Assembly (NCBI RefSeq): GCF_026342035.1
Contig: NZ_JAPENM010000014.1
Location: forward strand, 40,928-104,927
Direction of reading: 5' to 3'
DNA from: Aldersonia sp. NBC_00410
GTDB lineage: Bacteria; Actinomycetota; Actinomycetes; Mycobacteriales; Mycobacteriaceae
DNA: 64,000 bases
Shown here: positions 16,840-25,277 of the stretch, one piece after another
How positions within the stretch are numbered: the stretch's first letter is position 1
Layout of the letters: every line of letters starts with the position of its first letter
Notes under the pieces: model-generated
The model's input: only the letters and a program-made list of their open reading frames with translations
Told to the model about the DNA's origin: nothing
Database searches by the model: none
Made by a program: the position numbers and the translations under genes

Positions 16840-18725
16840 TTGCGCACCAGTACCTTCCAATTGAGTGCATAACGGTCCAAGATCTCCTTGACCGTCGGTT
16901 CGCTGGCAGATTCGTCGATTTCGACAGTTGCCACGATCGAGCCGTCCGCTACGGCCGCATGGATCGCGGCGATCCCGGTGACCGTGGCGAGGGCATGCTC
17001 GAGCTCGCGCCGTGTCGCGTCGGCGCGCAGCGCGAGCTTGTAGAGCTTGCCTATCGCCGTGGCGGGCAACGCATCGAGGATGGTCACCGCCTTGGGTGCC
17101 GCGGCCCGTTCGGGGACACGCTCGCCGGCCCAGGCTTGTAGCTCTTGCGGAGTGACGTCGGCGCCTGCGGCAACGGTGACATAGGCAACGGGCACTTCGC
17201 CGGCGTGCGCATCGGGCCGTCCCACGGCGCTCGCCGCGGTGACCTGCGGATGGGCCGACAAGGCGTCTTCGATGACCGCCGGGTCGATGTTGTGCCCGCC
17301 CCGGATGATGACGTCCTTCGCGCGTCCGGCCAGGTAGATGAAGCCGTCGTCGTCGACGCGCGCCAGGTCACCGGTATCGAGCCAACCGTCGACCAGTTTG
17401 CCCATGCCGTCGAGGACGTGCCCGTGTTCGTCGTGTTCGGCGACATAGCCGGCGAACACCGTCGGACCGCTGATCGCCAGCACTCCAGTCGTTCCGGTGG
17501 GCAGATCTTCCCAGGTGCCGTCTTCGCGGACGCGTACCACTTTCACCTGCTGATAGGGCAACCGCAGCCCTACCGACCCCGGTCGCGGCGCATCGGGAAA
17601 GCTGCGTGCAGTCGCGCAGGTTGCTTCCGTCAGACCGTAGCCTTCGAGAAGGGGCACGTTCGTGTGTTCCTCGAACCTCTTGGTGAGCGCAGCGGGTAGG
17701 GGCGACGCGCCCACCATGGCGAATCGCAGACTGCCGATGTCGGCATCGACCGGGCGCTGCGCGAGGGCCGCGTATACGGTGGGCACCGCGCTCATCGAGG
17801 CGATGCGGTAATGCTCGACGATCCTCCAGAAGGCGTTGGACAAGTCCGGGTCGCGATAGCCGAGCGGGCCGGCCCACACCACACGCTGGCCCTTGAACAG
17901 CGGTGCCAGCAGCGTGACGACCAAGGCATTGACGTGGAACAGCGGCAGGGCGGCGAAGACGACGGAGTCGCAGTCCCACAACGAATTCGCGGCAAGCATC
18001 CAGGCGTTGGCGACCTCGTTGTCGTGGGTGTGGGCGGCCAGCTTCGCAACACCGGTGGTACCACCAGTGTGAAACAGTGCGGCCACATCGAACCCTCGGG
18101 GGAGATCACCGACGAAGTCGGAGCCGTCGATATCGGCCGACAGCGCACTGAGATAGCCGATCCGCACGCCGTCGACCTCGGGCAGGTCCGCCGGTGTGCC
18201 CGCGACACCGGTGGGCCGCAAGACCAGCACGGCGTCCACCTGTCCGCGCACGGCCATCTCGTGTGCGGCTTCCCATGTCTCGCGCGCAAGTTCCGGTCCT
18301 GCCGCGACGAGTACCCGGGCACCTGAGCGGCTCAGCAGTTCGGCGATGTGCTGTTGCGACTGTGCGGCGTTGATGGGTGCAGCGATGCCGGCAAGCTGTG
18401 CGGCCAGAGTGGCCGGGACCAGTTCGGCGCAGTTGGGCGCCATCAAGGCGACCGCGTCGTGGCGGCGCACGCCAAGGGAATGGAGCAGGTTCGCGTAGCG
18501 GTGAACATCATCGAGTAGTTCGGAGAAGCTGCGCTGCAACGGCTCCCGCCATCGTGCGCCGTCGGGTAGGACTGTGAGCGCGGGGCGGTCTGGCCACAAT
18601 CCGGCCGCGCGTCCGAGTAACGCATAGGTGGACTCCGGGAGCCCGCGATCTCGCAGCGGGACGGCCTCGATCGTCGCGAGGTCCGTGGGCGCCGCATAAC
18701 GCGGCCACAGCAGGTCGACGGTCAC
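16836..18725 (-). CDS. Acyl-CoA synthetase (AMP-binding, class I adenylate-forming)
   Basis: A 629-residue FadD-type ligase: the phosphate loop HTGGTTGVAKL, the GYGLTEATC motif, the hinge YLAGRAKDVIIRGG and the catalytic Lys in ATAIGKLYKLAL. It activates a carboxylate to the CoA thioester with ATP. The GTG at 18725 overlaps the stop of the FAH gene; the frame runs open to 19061, but that part covers the FAH gene. It probably acts on the aromatic acid or on a side-chain acid after cleavage. Confidence 0.9.
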   Translation of the reverse strand: MTVDLLWPRYAAPTDLATIEAVPLRDRGLPESTYALLGRAAGLWPDRPALTVLPDGARWREPLQRSFSELLDDVHRYANLLHSLGVRRHDAVALMAPNCAELVPATLAAQLAGIAAPINAAQSQQHIAELLSRSGARVLVAAGPELARETWEAAHEMAVRGQVDAVLVLRPTGVAGTPADLPEVDGVRIGYLSALSADIDGSDFVGDLPRGFDVAALFHTGGTTGVAKLAAHTHDNEVANAWMLAANSLWDCDSVVFAALPLFHVNALVVTLLAPLFKGQRVVWAGPLGYRDPDLSNAFWRIVEHYRIASMSAVPTVYAALAQRPVDADIGSLRFAMVGASPLPAALTKRFEEHTNVPLLEGYGLTEATCATARSFPDAPRPGSVGLRLPYQQVKVVRVREDGTWEDLPTGTTGVLAISGPTVFAGYVAEHDEHGHVLDGMGKLVDGWLDTGDLARVDDDGFIYLAGRAKDVIIRGGHNIDPAVIEDALSAHPQVTAASAVGRPDAHAGEVPVAYVTVAAGADVTPQELQAWAGERVPERAAAPKAVTILDALPATAIGKLYKLALRADATRRELEHALATVTGIAAIHAAVADGSIVATVEIDESASEPTVKEILDRYALNWKVLVRK

Positions 18726-19660
18726 CGCGTGTACCTCACTACCGTGCGCTGGCGCCCCAGGTCGATGGTCCCGTCGTCTGTCGCGACGGCGGCTTCGATG
18801 ACGTCGCCGTCCTGCAGATAGTTCGAATTCTTGGCCTGCCCCGCAAAAAAGAGCTTCCATCGGAGTGCGGGCGGTAGCAGCGAGGCGAGGAATGCGACCG
18901 GCTTCGGCGGGGCGCTCAGCGCCGTCCCGACCGGTGTGCCGGTCAGCAGGAGATCGCCGGGATCGAGGCGTTGAAATCGGCTCAGCGCCTGCAGAGTCTC
19001 GGCCGGCTGATAGATCATGTCGGCGACGGTCATGTTCTGGCGAAGCTCGCCGTTGACCCATAGCCGCAGCCGCAGGTCGGTGAAACGCTTGAGTTCGTCG
19101 GCGTCCAGCAGTACGAGCGCAGGGCCGACCGGGGTGAACGTCGGATACGACTTGGCTTCGTAGAACTGCGTTTTGGGAAGCTGGACGTCGCGCGCGGAGA
19201 TGTCGTTGGTGACCACCAGGCCGGCGACGTGATCGGCGAGAGTGTCTGCGGTGATCGCTGTCCCCACCGGGATGTCTCGGGCAAACACGAGGCCGATCTC
19301 TACCTCGTAGTCCAGGAACCGGACATGGGCAGGTCGGATCACGTCGTCGGTGGGGCCGCTGATCGAACCGGATGCCTTGCGGAAAAAAGTCAACGGAATG
19401 GTCGCGGGATTCATCCCAGCGTCCGTGACGTGGGAGGCGAAGTTCGTCATCTGCGCCACCACCCGGCAGGGGCCGGTGACCGGGGAGAGCAACGAGAGGG
19501 TCTCGACCGGCACGGCGCCCTGGCCGAACGCGGCTGCCTCGACGGCCGGCCGGTCAGCGAGCAGTTGGGCGGTCGTGCTGGCCTCGGTGACGACCTGTAC
19601 AGCGCCCGTGGGTGTTTGGACCCACCAGGCGTCGGCGGTGCGGAGAACGGAGATGGTCAT
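18722..19660 (-). CDS. Fumarylacetoacetate hydrolase-family protein
   Basis: A 312-residue FAH-fold protein with metal-binding LDYEVEIGLVF (E-x-E), VVTNDISARDVQ and LLTGTPVGTA. Family members hydrolyse C-C bonds in ring-fission products or hydrate 2-oxopent-4-dienoates. It follows the extradiol dioxygenase by a 4-nt overlap, so it most likely handles that enzyme's product. Confidence 0.88.
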   Translation of the reverse strand: MTISVLRTADAWWVQTPTGAVQVVTEASTTAQLLADRPAVEAAAFGQGAVPVETLSLLSPVTGPCRVVAQMTNFASHVTDAGMNPATIPLTFFRKASGSISGPTDDVIRPAHVRFLDYEVEIGLVFARDIPVGTAITADTLADHVAGLVVTNDISARDVQLPKTQFYEAKSYPTFTPVGPALVLLDADELKRFTDLRLRLWVNGELRQNMTVADMIYQPAETLQALSRFQRLDPGDLLLTGTPVGTALSAPPKPVAFLASLLPPALRWKLFFAGQAKNSNYLQDGDVIEAAVATDDGTIDLGRQRTVVRYTR

Positions 19661-20790
19661 GAGCTGGCAACTTTCAGAAGGCCGCGGAGGCGGTGGAGGT
19701 CGAATTCGTTGTCGGCGCGCAGCGCGTCAACGATGGCGCGCAGTTCCTGGAGTGATTCCCGGCCGGGGTTCAATCCGAGGAAGTCCTTGGTGGCGGGCGG
19801 CCCCCACTGGGCCAGTCCGGACGCGGTCATCGGCGCCCAGCCCGCGTCGAGCGTGCTGTCGAAGAGATCACCGTCGCTGAAGTGCTCGACCATGAATCCG
19901 TCGGGGTCGCGCCAGTAGTCGAAGATCTGGCTGCCCTGGATGTGCCGGCCGATGCCCCAGGACCGGCGGTAGCCCCGGTCGAGGAGGTACTCGCCTCCTG
20001 CGGCGAGGCAGTCGAGGTCGGCGACCTGATAGGCCGAATGCACATAGCGGTTGGCCGGGCCGAGAACCATTGCGAGCGTGTGATGGTCGGTGGGCGTGGC
20101 ACCCCGGTCGCAGCGGATGAAGCTCATGATCGGGCCCCGGTCCCGTTGCCTGGGGTAGTAGAGGAAGTCGCTGACGATCAGTCCGAGGTGCTCTAGGTAC
20201 CAGTTGAGGGTTTCGAGGTACTTCGTCGTCTGGAGCACGACGTGACCGAGCCGCTGCACGGTGGCCGGCGCGCGGGGTGGCCGCTGGGGGGAGTTCACCC
20301 GCCCGCGGTCGTGTCCGAAATTGAGTGGGAGCGGAGCGCGGGCGGACAGCGCCGGCAACTCGAACGTGTCGGACACGACGCGGACCCCCAAAGCGCTGGG
20401 ATCCAGAAGATCGACAGTGATCCCGCCCAGACTCTCGGGGAGGGGCACGACCGCACCTCCGACCGCGTCCGCCAGTCGCAGCACATCGGTCGAGTCGGCA
20501 GCCCGGAAGGCGGGACCGACGAACCGCGAATGCGGGCCTCGGCGGATGAGCACGCAGGGCGAACCGGGGTCTGCACCGCGCAACTGCAGTTCCTGTGCGG
20601 TTCGAAGCGCCGTCACAAAACCGAAGGCATGGGCGAACGCCTCCGCCCGATCGAGGTCGGGCTTCTCGAACTCCAGCCACGCGAGATCACACACCTTGAT
20701 GATCGGCTCGGCGGCCCTCCCCCGGTGCTCGCCCGCCAGCGCGCCCTGCTCACTGTGCAGACCGGCATGCGGGTCATGGTGGACACTCAT
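19657..20790 (-). CDS. Type I extradiol (catechol 2,3-) dioxygenase
   Basis: A 377-residue two-domain vicinal-oxygen-chelate protein. The C-terminal domain shows the Fe(II) ligand pattern: His in RLGHVVLQT, His in TDHHTLAMV and Glu in FMVEHFSDGD. The ATG at 20790 follows AAGAAGGGAGACGCGG; the longer frame to 20823 would include the operator. First gene of the operon dioxygenase-FAH-ligase-DoxX-monooxygenase. It cleaves a catechol ring next to the two hydroxyls; the ring type is unknown. Confidence 0.88.
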   Translation of the reverse strand: MSVHHDPHAGLHSEQGALAGEHRGRAAEPIIKVCDLAWLEFEKPDLDRAEAFAHAFGFVTALRTAQELQLRGADPGSPCVLIRRGPHSRFVGPAFRAADSTDVLRLADAVGGAVVPLPESLGGITVDLLDPSALGVRVVSDTFELPALSARAPLPLNFGHDRGRVNSPQRPPRAPATVQRLGHVVLQTTKYLETLNWYLEHLGLIVSDFLYYPRQRDRGPIMSFIRCDRGATPTDHHTLAMVLGPANRYVHSAYQVADLDCLAAGGEYLLDRGYRRSWGIGRHIQGSQIFDYWRDPDGFMVEHFSDGDLFDSTLDAGWAPMTASGLAQWGPPATKDFLGLNPGRESLQELRAIVDALRADNEFDLHRLRGLLKVASS

Positions 20791-20808
20791 CCGCGTCTCC
20801 CTTCTTTC

Positions 20809-20822
20809 TGACGATATCGTCA
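20809..20822. promoter_or_regulatory. Perfect 14-bp palindrome TGACGATATCGTCA, copy A
   Basis: It lies 19 nt before the dioxygenase start. The same 14 bases occur at 21746-21759 on the far side of the TetR gene. Probable operator of that TetR. Confidence 0.75.
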
Positions 20823-20852
20823 CATACGAGGAGAGCGTCAGTCAATGACTCT

Positions 20853-20866
20853 TGAGGAAATCGTCA
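20853..20866. promoter_or_regulatory. Second operator-like site, TGAGGAAATCGTCA
   Basis: 12 of 14 bases match the perfect palindrome, 44 nt further on and closer to the TetR start. The same 44-nt spacing recurs at the other copy. Confidence 0.5.
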
Positions 20867-20928
20867 TAATTGATGAGACACGGTAGGGTGGGATCACTTC
20901 GGAGGATCACGGAGAAGGGCGCGCAGGC

Positions 20929-21585
20929 ATGACCGAGCACATCACCGATGCACCGAATCGCCTGGACCGGCGCAAGGCGCGTACCCGCGCCGCACTCGTC
21001 CGCGCAGCGCAGTCCTTCATGGCGGCGGGAAAGTTGAACGCGCCGATCCTCGAGATCACCCAAGCCGCCGACGTCGGGATGGGGTCCTTCTACAACTACT
21101 TCCAGAGCAAGGACGAGCTCTTCCACGCCGCGGTCGAGGACGCCCTCGACCGCCACGGCGCGGTGCTCGACGAATTGACCGCAGACTTGGACGACCCTGC
21201 CCAAATCTTCGCGCAGAGCTTCCGGCTGACCGGACGCCTGCATCGCAGGGATCCAGAACTGAGCAAAGTCCTGCTTCGCGACGGGCCGAATCTGCTCGGC
21301 TCGGACAAAGGTCTCGCGCCGAGAGCCCGCCGAGACATCGAGGCAGCGGCCCGCGCGGGCCGCTTCACCGTGCGCGATCCAGAACTGGCTTTGACGATTA
21401 CGGCCGGCGCCGCACTATGCCTGGGTCAACTGCTGCACGACCACCCCGAACGTGACGACGCGCGGGATACCGACCAAGTCGCCGAGGACCTGTTGCGCAT
21501 GTTCGGCGTCTCGGCCGACGAAGCCCACGAAATTTGCCAGCGACCGATACCTGGTCCCGACGTCGTTCTGCGCACCGTCGTATAG
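20929..21585 (+). CDS. TetR-family regulator of the ring-cleavage operon
   Basis: A 218-residue protein with a TetR helix-turn-helix (ILEITQAADVGMGSFYNYF, then QSKDELFHAAV, about residues 42-72). GGAGAAGGG precedes the ATG. It is divergent from the dioxygenase operon. Both flanks carry the same operator palindrome in inverted copies of a region of about 67 bp, so it probably represses both sides. The ligand is probably the aromatic substrate or a CoA ester (inference). Confidence 0.88.
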   Translation: MTEHITDAPNRLDRRKARTRAALVRAAQSFMAAGKLNAPILEITQAADVGMGSFYNYFQSKDELFHAAVEDALDRHGAVLDELTADLDDPAQIFAQSFRLTGRLHRRDPELSKVLLRDGPNLLGSDKGLAPRARRDIEAAARAGRFTVRDPELALTITAGAALCLGQLLHDHPERDDARDTDQVAEDLLRMFGVSADEAHEICQRPIPGPDVVLRTVV

Positions 21586-21701
21586 CACTCGGCCTGCTGT
21601 CCGCCGCTGATCGTTTCGTCGATGCAGTACGCCAGCCGCCCTGCCGCGCCGGCGCCGAACCAGGATTGGTTTCTCCGCTACCTCGCGGCAGCCATCAATC
21701 A

Positions 21702-21715
21702 TGATGATTTCGTCA
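21702..21715. promoter_or_regulatory. Degenerate operator-like site TGATGATTTCGTCA
   Basis: 12 of 14 bases match the palindrome; it is 44 nt before the perfect copy at 21746. It is the mirror counterpart of the site at 20853-20866. Confidence 0.45.
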
Positions 21716-21745
21716 AATTCTCTTGACTGACGTTCTATTCGCATG

Positions 21746-21759
21746 TGACGATATCGTCA
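21746..21759. promoter_or_regulatory. Perfect 14-bp palindrome TGACGATATCGTCA, copy B
   Basis: Identical to copy A at 20809. It lies 115 nt before the stress-protein gene at 21874, which may thus belong to the same regulon, or it may be left from a duplicated and lost target gene. Confidence 0.7.
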
Positions 21760-21873
21760 GTCAGTTGCCGAGCGGTTGTGGACACGCATATCAACGCCCA
21801 CAAGGCCTCGTCTTGCGACATATCCCCACCGTTGGGGCGGCGGCATCACCCAACCAAAACGATTGGACAACCA

Positions 21874-22338
21874 ATGACAGACACCACCGGCGGCGCCCGC
21901 ACGCTCGAAACGCCGAAGTTGCACGAGTACAACACCTATGCAGCGGCACAGCGGCTCGTAGATCGGCTGTCCGACTATGGATTCCCGGTCGAACACGTCC
22001 GCATCGTCGGCACCGGACTGCACAGCGTCGAGCAGGTTACCGAGCGTATGACCAGGAGGCGCGCCACGCTGTACGGCGCCGGCAGCGGTGCGTGGTTCGG
22101 CGGTTTGATCGGCCTACTGTTCAGCGTCTTTCTGACCGATTCCGGTGTGCTGGTGGCCATGCTCGCCAGCGTGGCCATCGGCACGTTCTGGGGCGCGGTG
22201 TTCGGCTTTGTCGCGCACTGGGCGACCGGCGGTGACCGTGACTTCTCCAGCGTCAGCCAACTGCTCGCCGAGCGTTACACCGTTCACGTCGACGCCGACT
22301 ACTTCGACCGCGCCAGCAACATCGCGGACCGCATCTGA
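21874..22338 (+). CDS. General stress protein 17M-like small membrane protein
   Basis: A 154-residue protein. The N-terminal half (YNTYAAAQRLVDRLSDYGFP, then HVRIVGTGL) resembles the YflT/17M domain of general stress proteins. The middle has a Gly-rich hydrophobic hairpin (GAGSGAWFGGLIGLLFSV) and a second hydrophobic stretch. It is found widely in actinobacteria with an unknown role. The ATG at 21874 is chosen because the upstream frame covers the operator copy B; no strong ribosome site is seen. Confidence 0.75.
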   Translation: MTDTTGGARTLETPKLHEYNTYAAAQRLVDRLSDYGFPVEHVRIVGTGLHSVEQVTERMTRRRATLYGAGSGAWFGGLIGLLFSVFLTDSGVLVAMLASVAIGTFWGAVFGFVAHWATGGDRDFSSVSQLLAERYTVHVDADYFDRASNIADRI

Positions 22339-22432
22339 GTCGCGGACCGACAGAATACCCACGGACTGGACTGGACTTGCGACGGTGATCGCCCTTAGCA
22401 CGGCAGATGAAACCGATTGGCGTGGTTACGAA

Positions 22433-22957
22433 GTGACAAGCGTGGCCACTGAGCCTTATCGCGAAGCGGTTCCGGTTGAGCATGTCGTCGCGGTCCTGCG
22501 CGAGCGTGTGTACGGCGCGATGGCGTGTTTGGCGACGCTCGCCGTCCTCGTTCGCCATACGGGTCCCGAGTCGAGCGCATGGGCCCCGGTCCTCGATGTT
22601 GCGGTGGCCACCGGCGGACTCTGGGCAGCGAGCCTGCTGGCCGATTGGGTCGCACACCTCGGCGTGCACCGCAGTGCCCCGCGCGGATGGACAGCGCTGC
22701 GGATGCTCCACGCTTCCGGCCAGATTGTGGAGGCAGCAGTCTTGCCCCTGCTCGTATTGGTTGCCGCCGCCGTCGGACCACTGAGCACATCCACGGCGAT
22801 GTGGATCGCGATGTGGATCCTCGTCGCCGAACTCGGCGTAATCGGTCTGGTTGCCGTGCGACGGGCCCGATTGCCTTGGTGGCAGCAGCTTTTCACCATC
22901 ACCGGACTGATCGGTGTGGGCGTTCTCGTGGTCGGCGTCAAGATCCTCGGCCATTAG
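22433..22957 (+). CDS. Integral membrane protein, function unknown
   Basis: About 174 residues from the GTG at 22433, with four hydrophobic helices (the third LPLLVLVAAAVGPL, the last LFTITGLIGVGVLVVGVKILG) and a short basic loop. An earlier GTG at 22385 is possible, as neither has a clear ribosome site. It follows the stress-protein gene by 94 nt on the same strand. No domain is recognised with certainty. Confidence 0.6.
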   Translation: MTSVATEPYREAVPVEHVVAVLRERVYGAMACLATLAVLVRHTGPESSAWAPVLDVAVATGGLWAASLLADWVAHLGVHRSAPRGWTALRMLHASGQIVEAAVLPLLVLVAAAVGPLSTSTAMWIAMWILVAELGVIGLVAVRRARLPWWQQLFTITGLIGVGVLVVGVKILGH

Positions 22958-23234
22958 ACCGTCTCAATGGAGCCAGCGGACTCGACCCCTGCCCACCACG
23001 CTGCGAGAGTGTGTATGCAGCCAACCTCGGCTATTCCGGCTTGCGCCGCTGCGTAGCGGAATGCAGGAACCACGCCACAGGCCGAGTGAACCCAGCGGAG
23101 TTCGAGCCGGCACATGTGTCGATACGCGTCCGTCGCTCGATCCATCGGTACCACTCGGCACGCGGATGCAGGAAGTGCGCGACCATCGTGTCCACGGCGC
23201 CGAACCTGGCGCGCTCGAATCATGAGGAGGAACC

Positions 23235-23639
23235 ATGACCGACCCGGCCATGTCCGCGGGGAGCGCTTTCGTCGCAGCTGCCGGACTGGAACTCGACGAG
23301 GTATCAGGCACGAAAGTCGTCGGCCACATCGATTTGTCCGCCGAGCACCACACGCCGTGGGGTGTCGTCCACGGGGGCGTCTACACGACGGCGGTCGAAA
23401 GCGCGGCGAGTATCGGTGCCAGTACCGCCGTCGCGGACCGCGGCCAGTTCGCAGTCGGGGTCCACAACGGCACCGACTTCCTCCGGGCCCGCACCGAAGG
23501 ACGCGTGGACGTCGTGGCCCTACCGATTCAGCAAGGCAGAGTCCAACAGTTGTGGTCGGTGGTCATCACCGCATCCGACACTGGCAAAGAAGTGGCCCGC
23601 GGGCAGGTCCGCCTGCAGAATGTGCCGCTGCCGGGTTGA
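23235..23639 (+). CDS. PaaI-family hotdog thioesterase
   Basis: A 134-residue single-hotdog protein with the PaaI signature HHTPWGVVHGGVYTTAVES (about residues 35-53) and the later strand GTDFLRARTEGRVDVVA. Family members hydrolyse aryl- or acyl-CoA thioesters, often rescuing CoA in aromatic breakdown. The ATG follows GAGGAGGAACC. It stands alone with 277 nt of non-coding sequence before it. Confidence 0.87.
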   Translation: MTDPAMSAGSAFVAAAGLELDEVSGTKVVGHIDLSAEHHTPWGVVHGGVYTTAVESAASIGASTAVADRGQFAVGVHNGTDFLRARTEGRVDVVALPIQQGRVQQLWSVVITASDTGKEVARGQVRLQNVPLPG

Positions 23640-23867
23640 CACGCCCCTGGCGACTGGCTCGGATTGCCGCCTCCGGATACCCGCCGGCAGCGGAGCGATC
23701 GCTCCCGCGCCCGTGTCGAATAGGAACGCAACCGGGTCTCAGAACTGCATAAGGGGTTGAGCTTCCGCTGCCCCGACTGGGAACTCGACCTCGACAGAAC
23801 CGTACTCTCTGATTGCAGAGTCGATCATGTCAGCAGCGCACACCATGATCCGTGACCGGAGGTGCCC

Positions 23868-24824
23868 ATGCGAATTGGTTTGATGGTTGGTTCCGACAAG
23901 GAGCGAGCACGTGCCGACCGCTTGAGCGGGTTGATCAGCGACGCCCGCGCCGCCGAAGACGCAGGCTTCACGTCCTTCTGGATACCGCAAGTTCCCGGGT
24001 ACCTCGATGCCATGACCGCGATCGCGCTCCTCGGCCAGGCCACCGAGCGCCTCGAGATCGGCAGCGCCGTCATACCGATCCAGACAAGACATCCAATTGC
24101 CTTGGCACAACAGGCGTTGACCACTCAACTCGCATGTGGCGGCCGATTCGCCTTGGGATTGGGAACATCGCACCACTGGATCGTGGAGGATCAGCTGGGG
24201 CTTACCTACGAACGTCCTGCCCGGCTGATGCGCAACTATCTCGCGGTGCTCAACGCCGCATTCACCGGGCCGGGCACAGTCGACGCGGAGAATGACAGCT
24301 ATCGCGTGCACAGCCCGATCGACGTCGCCGAACCCATGCCCATGCCGATCCTGATGGCGGCACTCGGGCCGACGATGTTGCGGATCGCCGGCGAGCAGAC
24401 CAGCGGCACCATCCTGTGGATGGCAGATGAACGGGCGATCGGCCACTACGTCGCACCCCGGATCACCGCGACCGCAGCGAATGCCGGTCGGCCGGCGCCG
24501 CGCATCGTCGCCGGCGTTCCCGTCGCGCTGTGCTCGAACGCCGAAGTCGACGACGCACGAACCTACGCCAGCGACGTGCTTGGGCACGCCGACTTCTCAC
24601 CGAACTACCTGCGCCTGCTCGAGCACGGCAACGCAACCGATGTCGGCGACACCATGGCCGCCGGGGACGAACAGGCCGTACTCACCCGCCTACGTAGTTA
24701 CCGCGACGCCGGCGTCACCGACCTCGCCGCGCGCGTCGTGCCGCTCGGCGCCAACTCGACCGCTCGAACCGCGTCGCGGTTGAGGACCCAGGAGTTTCTC
24801 GCCTCGGTCAGCCGCGACCTCTGA
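23868..24824 (+). CDS. LLM-class F420-dependent-type oxidoreductase
   Basis: 318 residues starting MRIGLMVGSDKERAR, with the luciferase-like barrel features FALGLGTSHH and ILMAALGPTMLRIAGE. The ATG at 23868 is preceded by GGAGG at 23858. Members of this branch in mycolate actinobacteria often use F420; the substrate is unknown. No operon partner is on the same strand. Confidence 0.85.
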   Translation: MRIGLMVGSDKERARADRLSGLISDARAAEDAGFTSFWIPQVPGYLDAMTAIALLGQATERLEIGSAVIPIQTRHPIALAQQALTTQLACGGRFALGLGTSHHWIVEDQLGLTYERPARLMRNYLAVLNAAFTGPGTVDAENDSYRVHSPIDVAEPMPMPILMAALGPTMLRIAGEQTSGTILWMADERAIGHYVAPRITATAANAGRPAPRIVAGVPVALCSNAEVDDARTYASDVLGHADFSPNYLRLLEHGNATDVGDTMAAGDEQAVLTRLRSYRDAGVTDLAARVVPLGANSTARTASRLRTQEFLASVSRDL

Positions 24825-24994
24825 GAGCGGGGCCAGGTTCCGGCATCGCATCTTCGCCGCGGTTGCGAGCCGAAATCGGTTCCAGCGCATCCGGGCGCAG
24901 CGGCCAACCCCGACCACCCGCCGAGCGGGATGTTCACCAGGCCGAAACACAACACGGATTGACCCTGCCCTAACCGGCGGCGCACGCTGGGCCT

Positions 24995-25195
24995 ATGCCC
25001 GACAACACTGAGCAGGTCGCGATCGACCGGGTACGCCAGCGGCTGAGCAGCCGGTACGCCCAAGCGGCGCCCGACCAGGTCTCGAACGCGGTGCAGGATG
25101 CACTGGCCCGATTCAGCAACAGCTCGGTCCGTGACTTCGTACCACTGCTGGTGGAACGCAAAGCCGGCGAGCAACTCGAAACTCTCGCGAGCTGA
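24995..25195 (+). CDS. Three-helix-bundle dimerization-domain small protein
   Basis: A 66-residue protein (MPDNTEQVAIDRVRQRLSSR at the start) with predicted helices and the closing SVRDFVPLLVERKAGEQL, typical of a small actinobacterial family annotated by its three-helix-bundle fold. The role is unknown. It ends just before a strong hairpin shared with the convergent oxidoreductase. Confidence 0.7.
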   Translation: MPDNTEQVAIDRVRQRLSSRYAQAAPDQVSNAVQDALARFSNSSVRDFVPLLVERKAGEQLETLAS

Positions 25196-25215
25196 ACACG
25201 ACGACACCTCGTCCG

Positions 25216-25250
25216 CGCGTCCAGCCGCTTGTTTCACGCGGCTGGACGCG
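25216..25250. terminator. Strong 13-bp-stem hairpin between convergent genes
   Basis: CGCGTCCAGCCGC (25216-25228) pairs perfectly with GCGGCTGGACGCG (25238-25250) around a 9-nt loop. It probably ends transcription on both strands. Confidence 0.7.
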
Positions 25251-25277
25251 ATATCCAGATTCGGTTCGATAAGCGAG

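Noticed and set aside
16839..16870. Fusion of the flavin monooxygenase with DoxX (frame open from 16870 to 14942)
   Set aside because: The first 128 codons lie over the DoxX gene in another frame; the FAD motif follows directly after the ATG at 16486, which overlaps the DoxX stop.
18726..19061. N-terminal extension of the acyl-CoA synthetase
   Set aside because: The extension overlaps the FAH gene in a shadow frame; the GTG at 18725 gives a normal ligase start.
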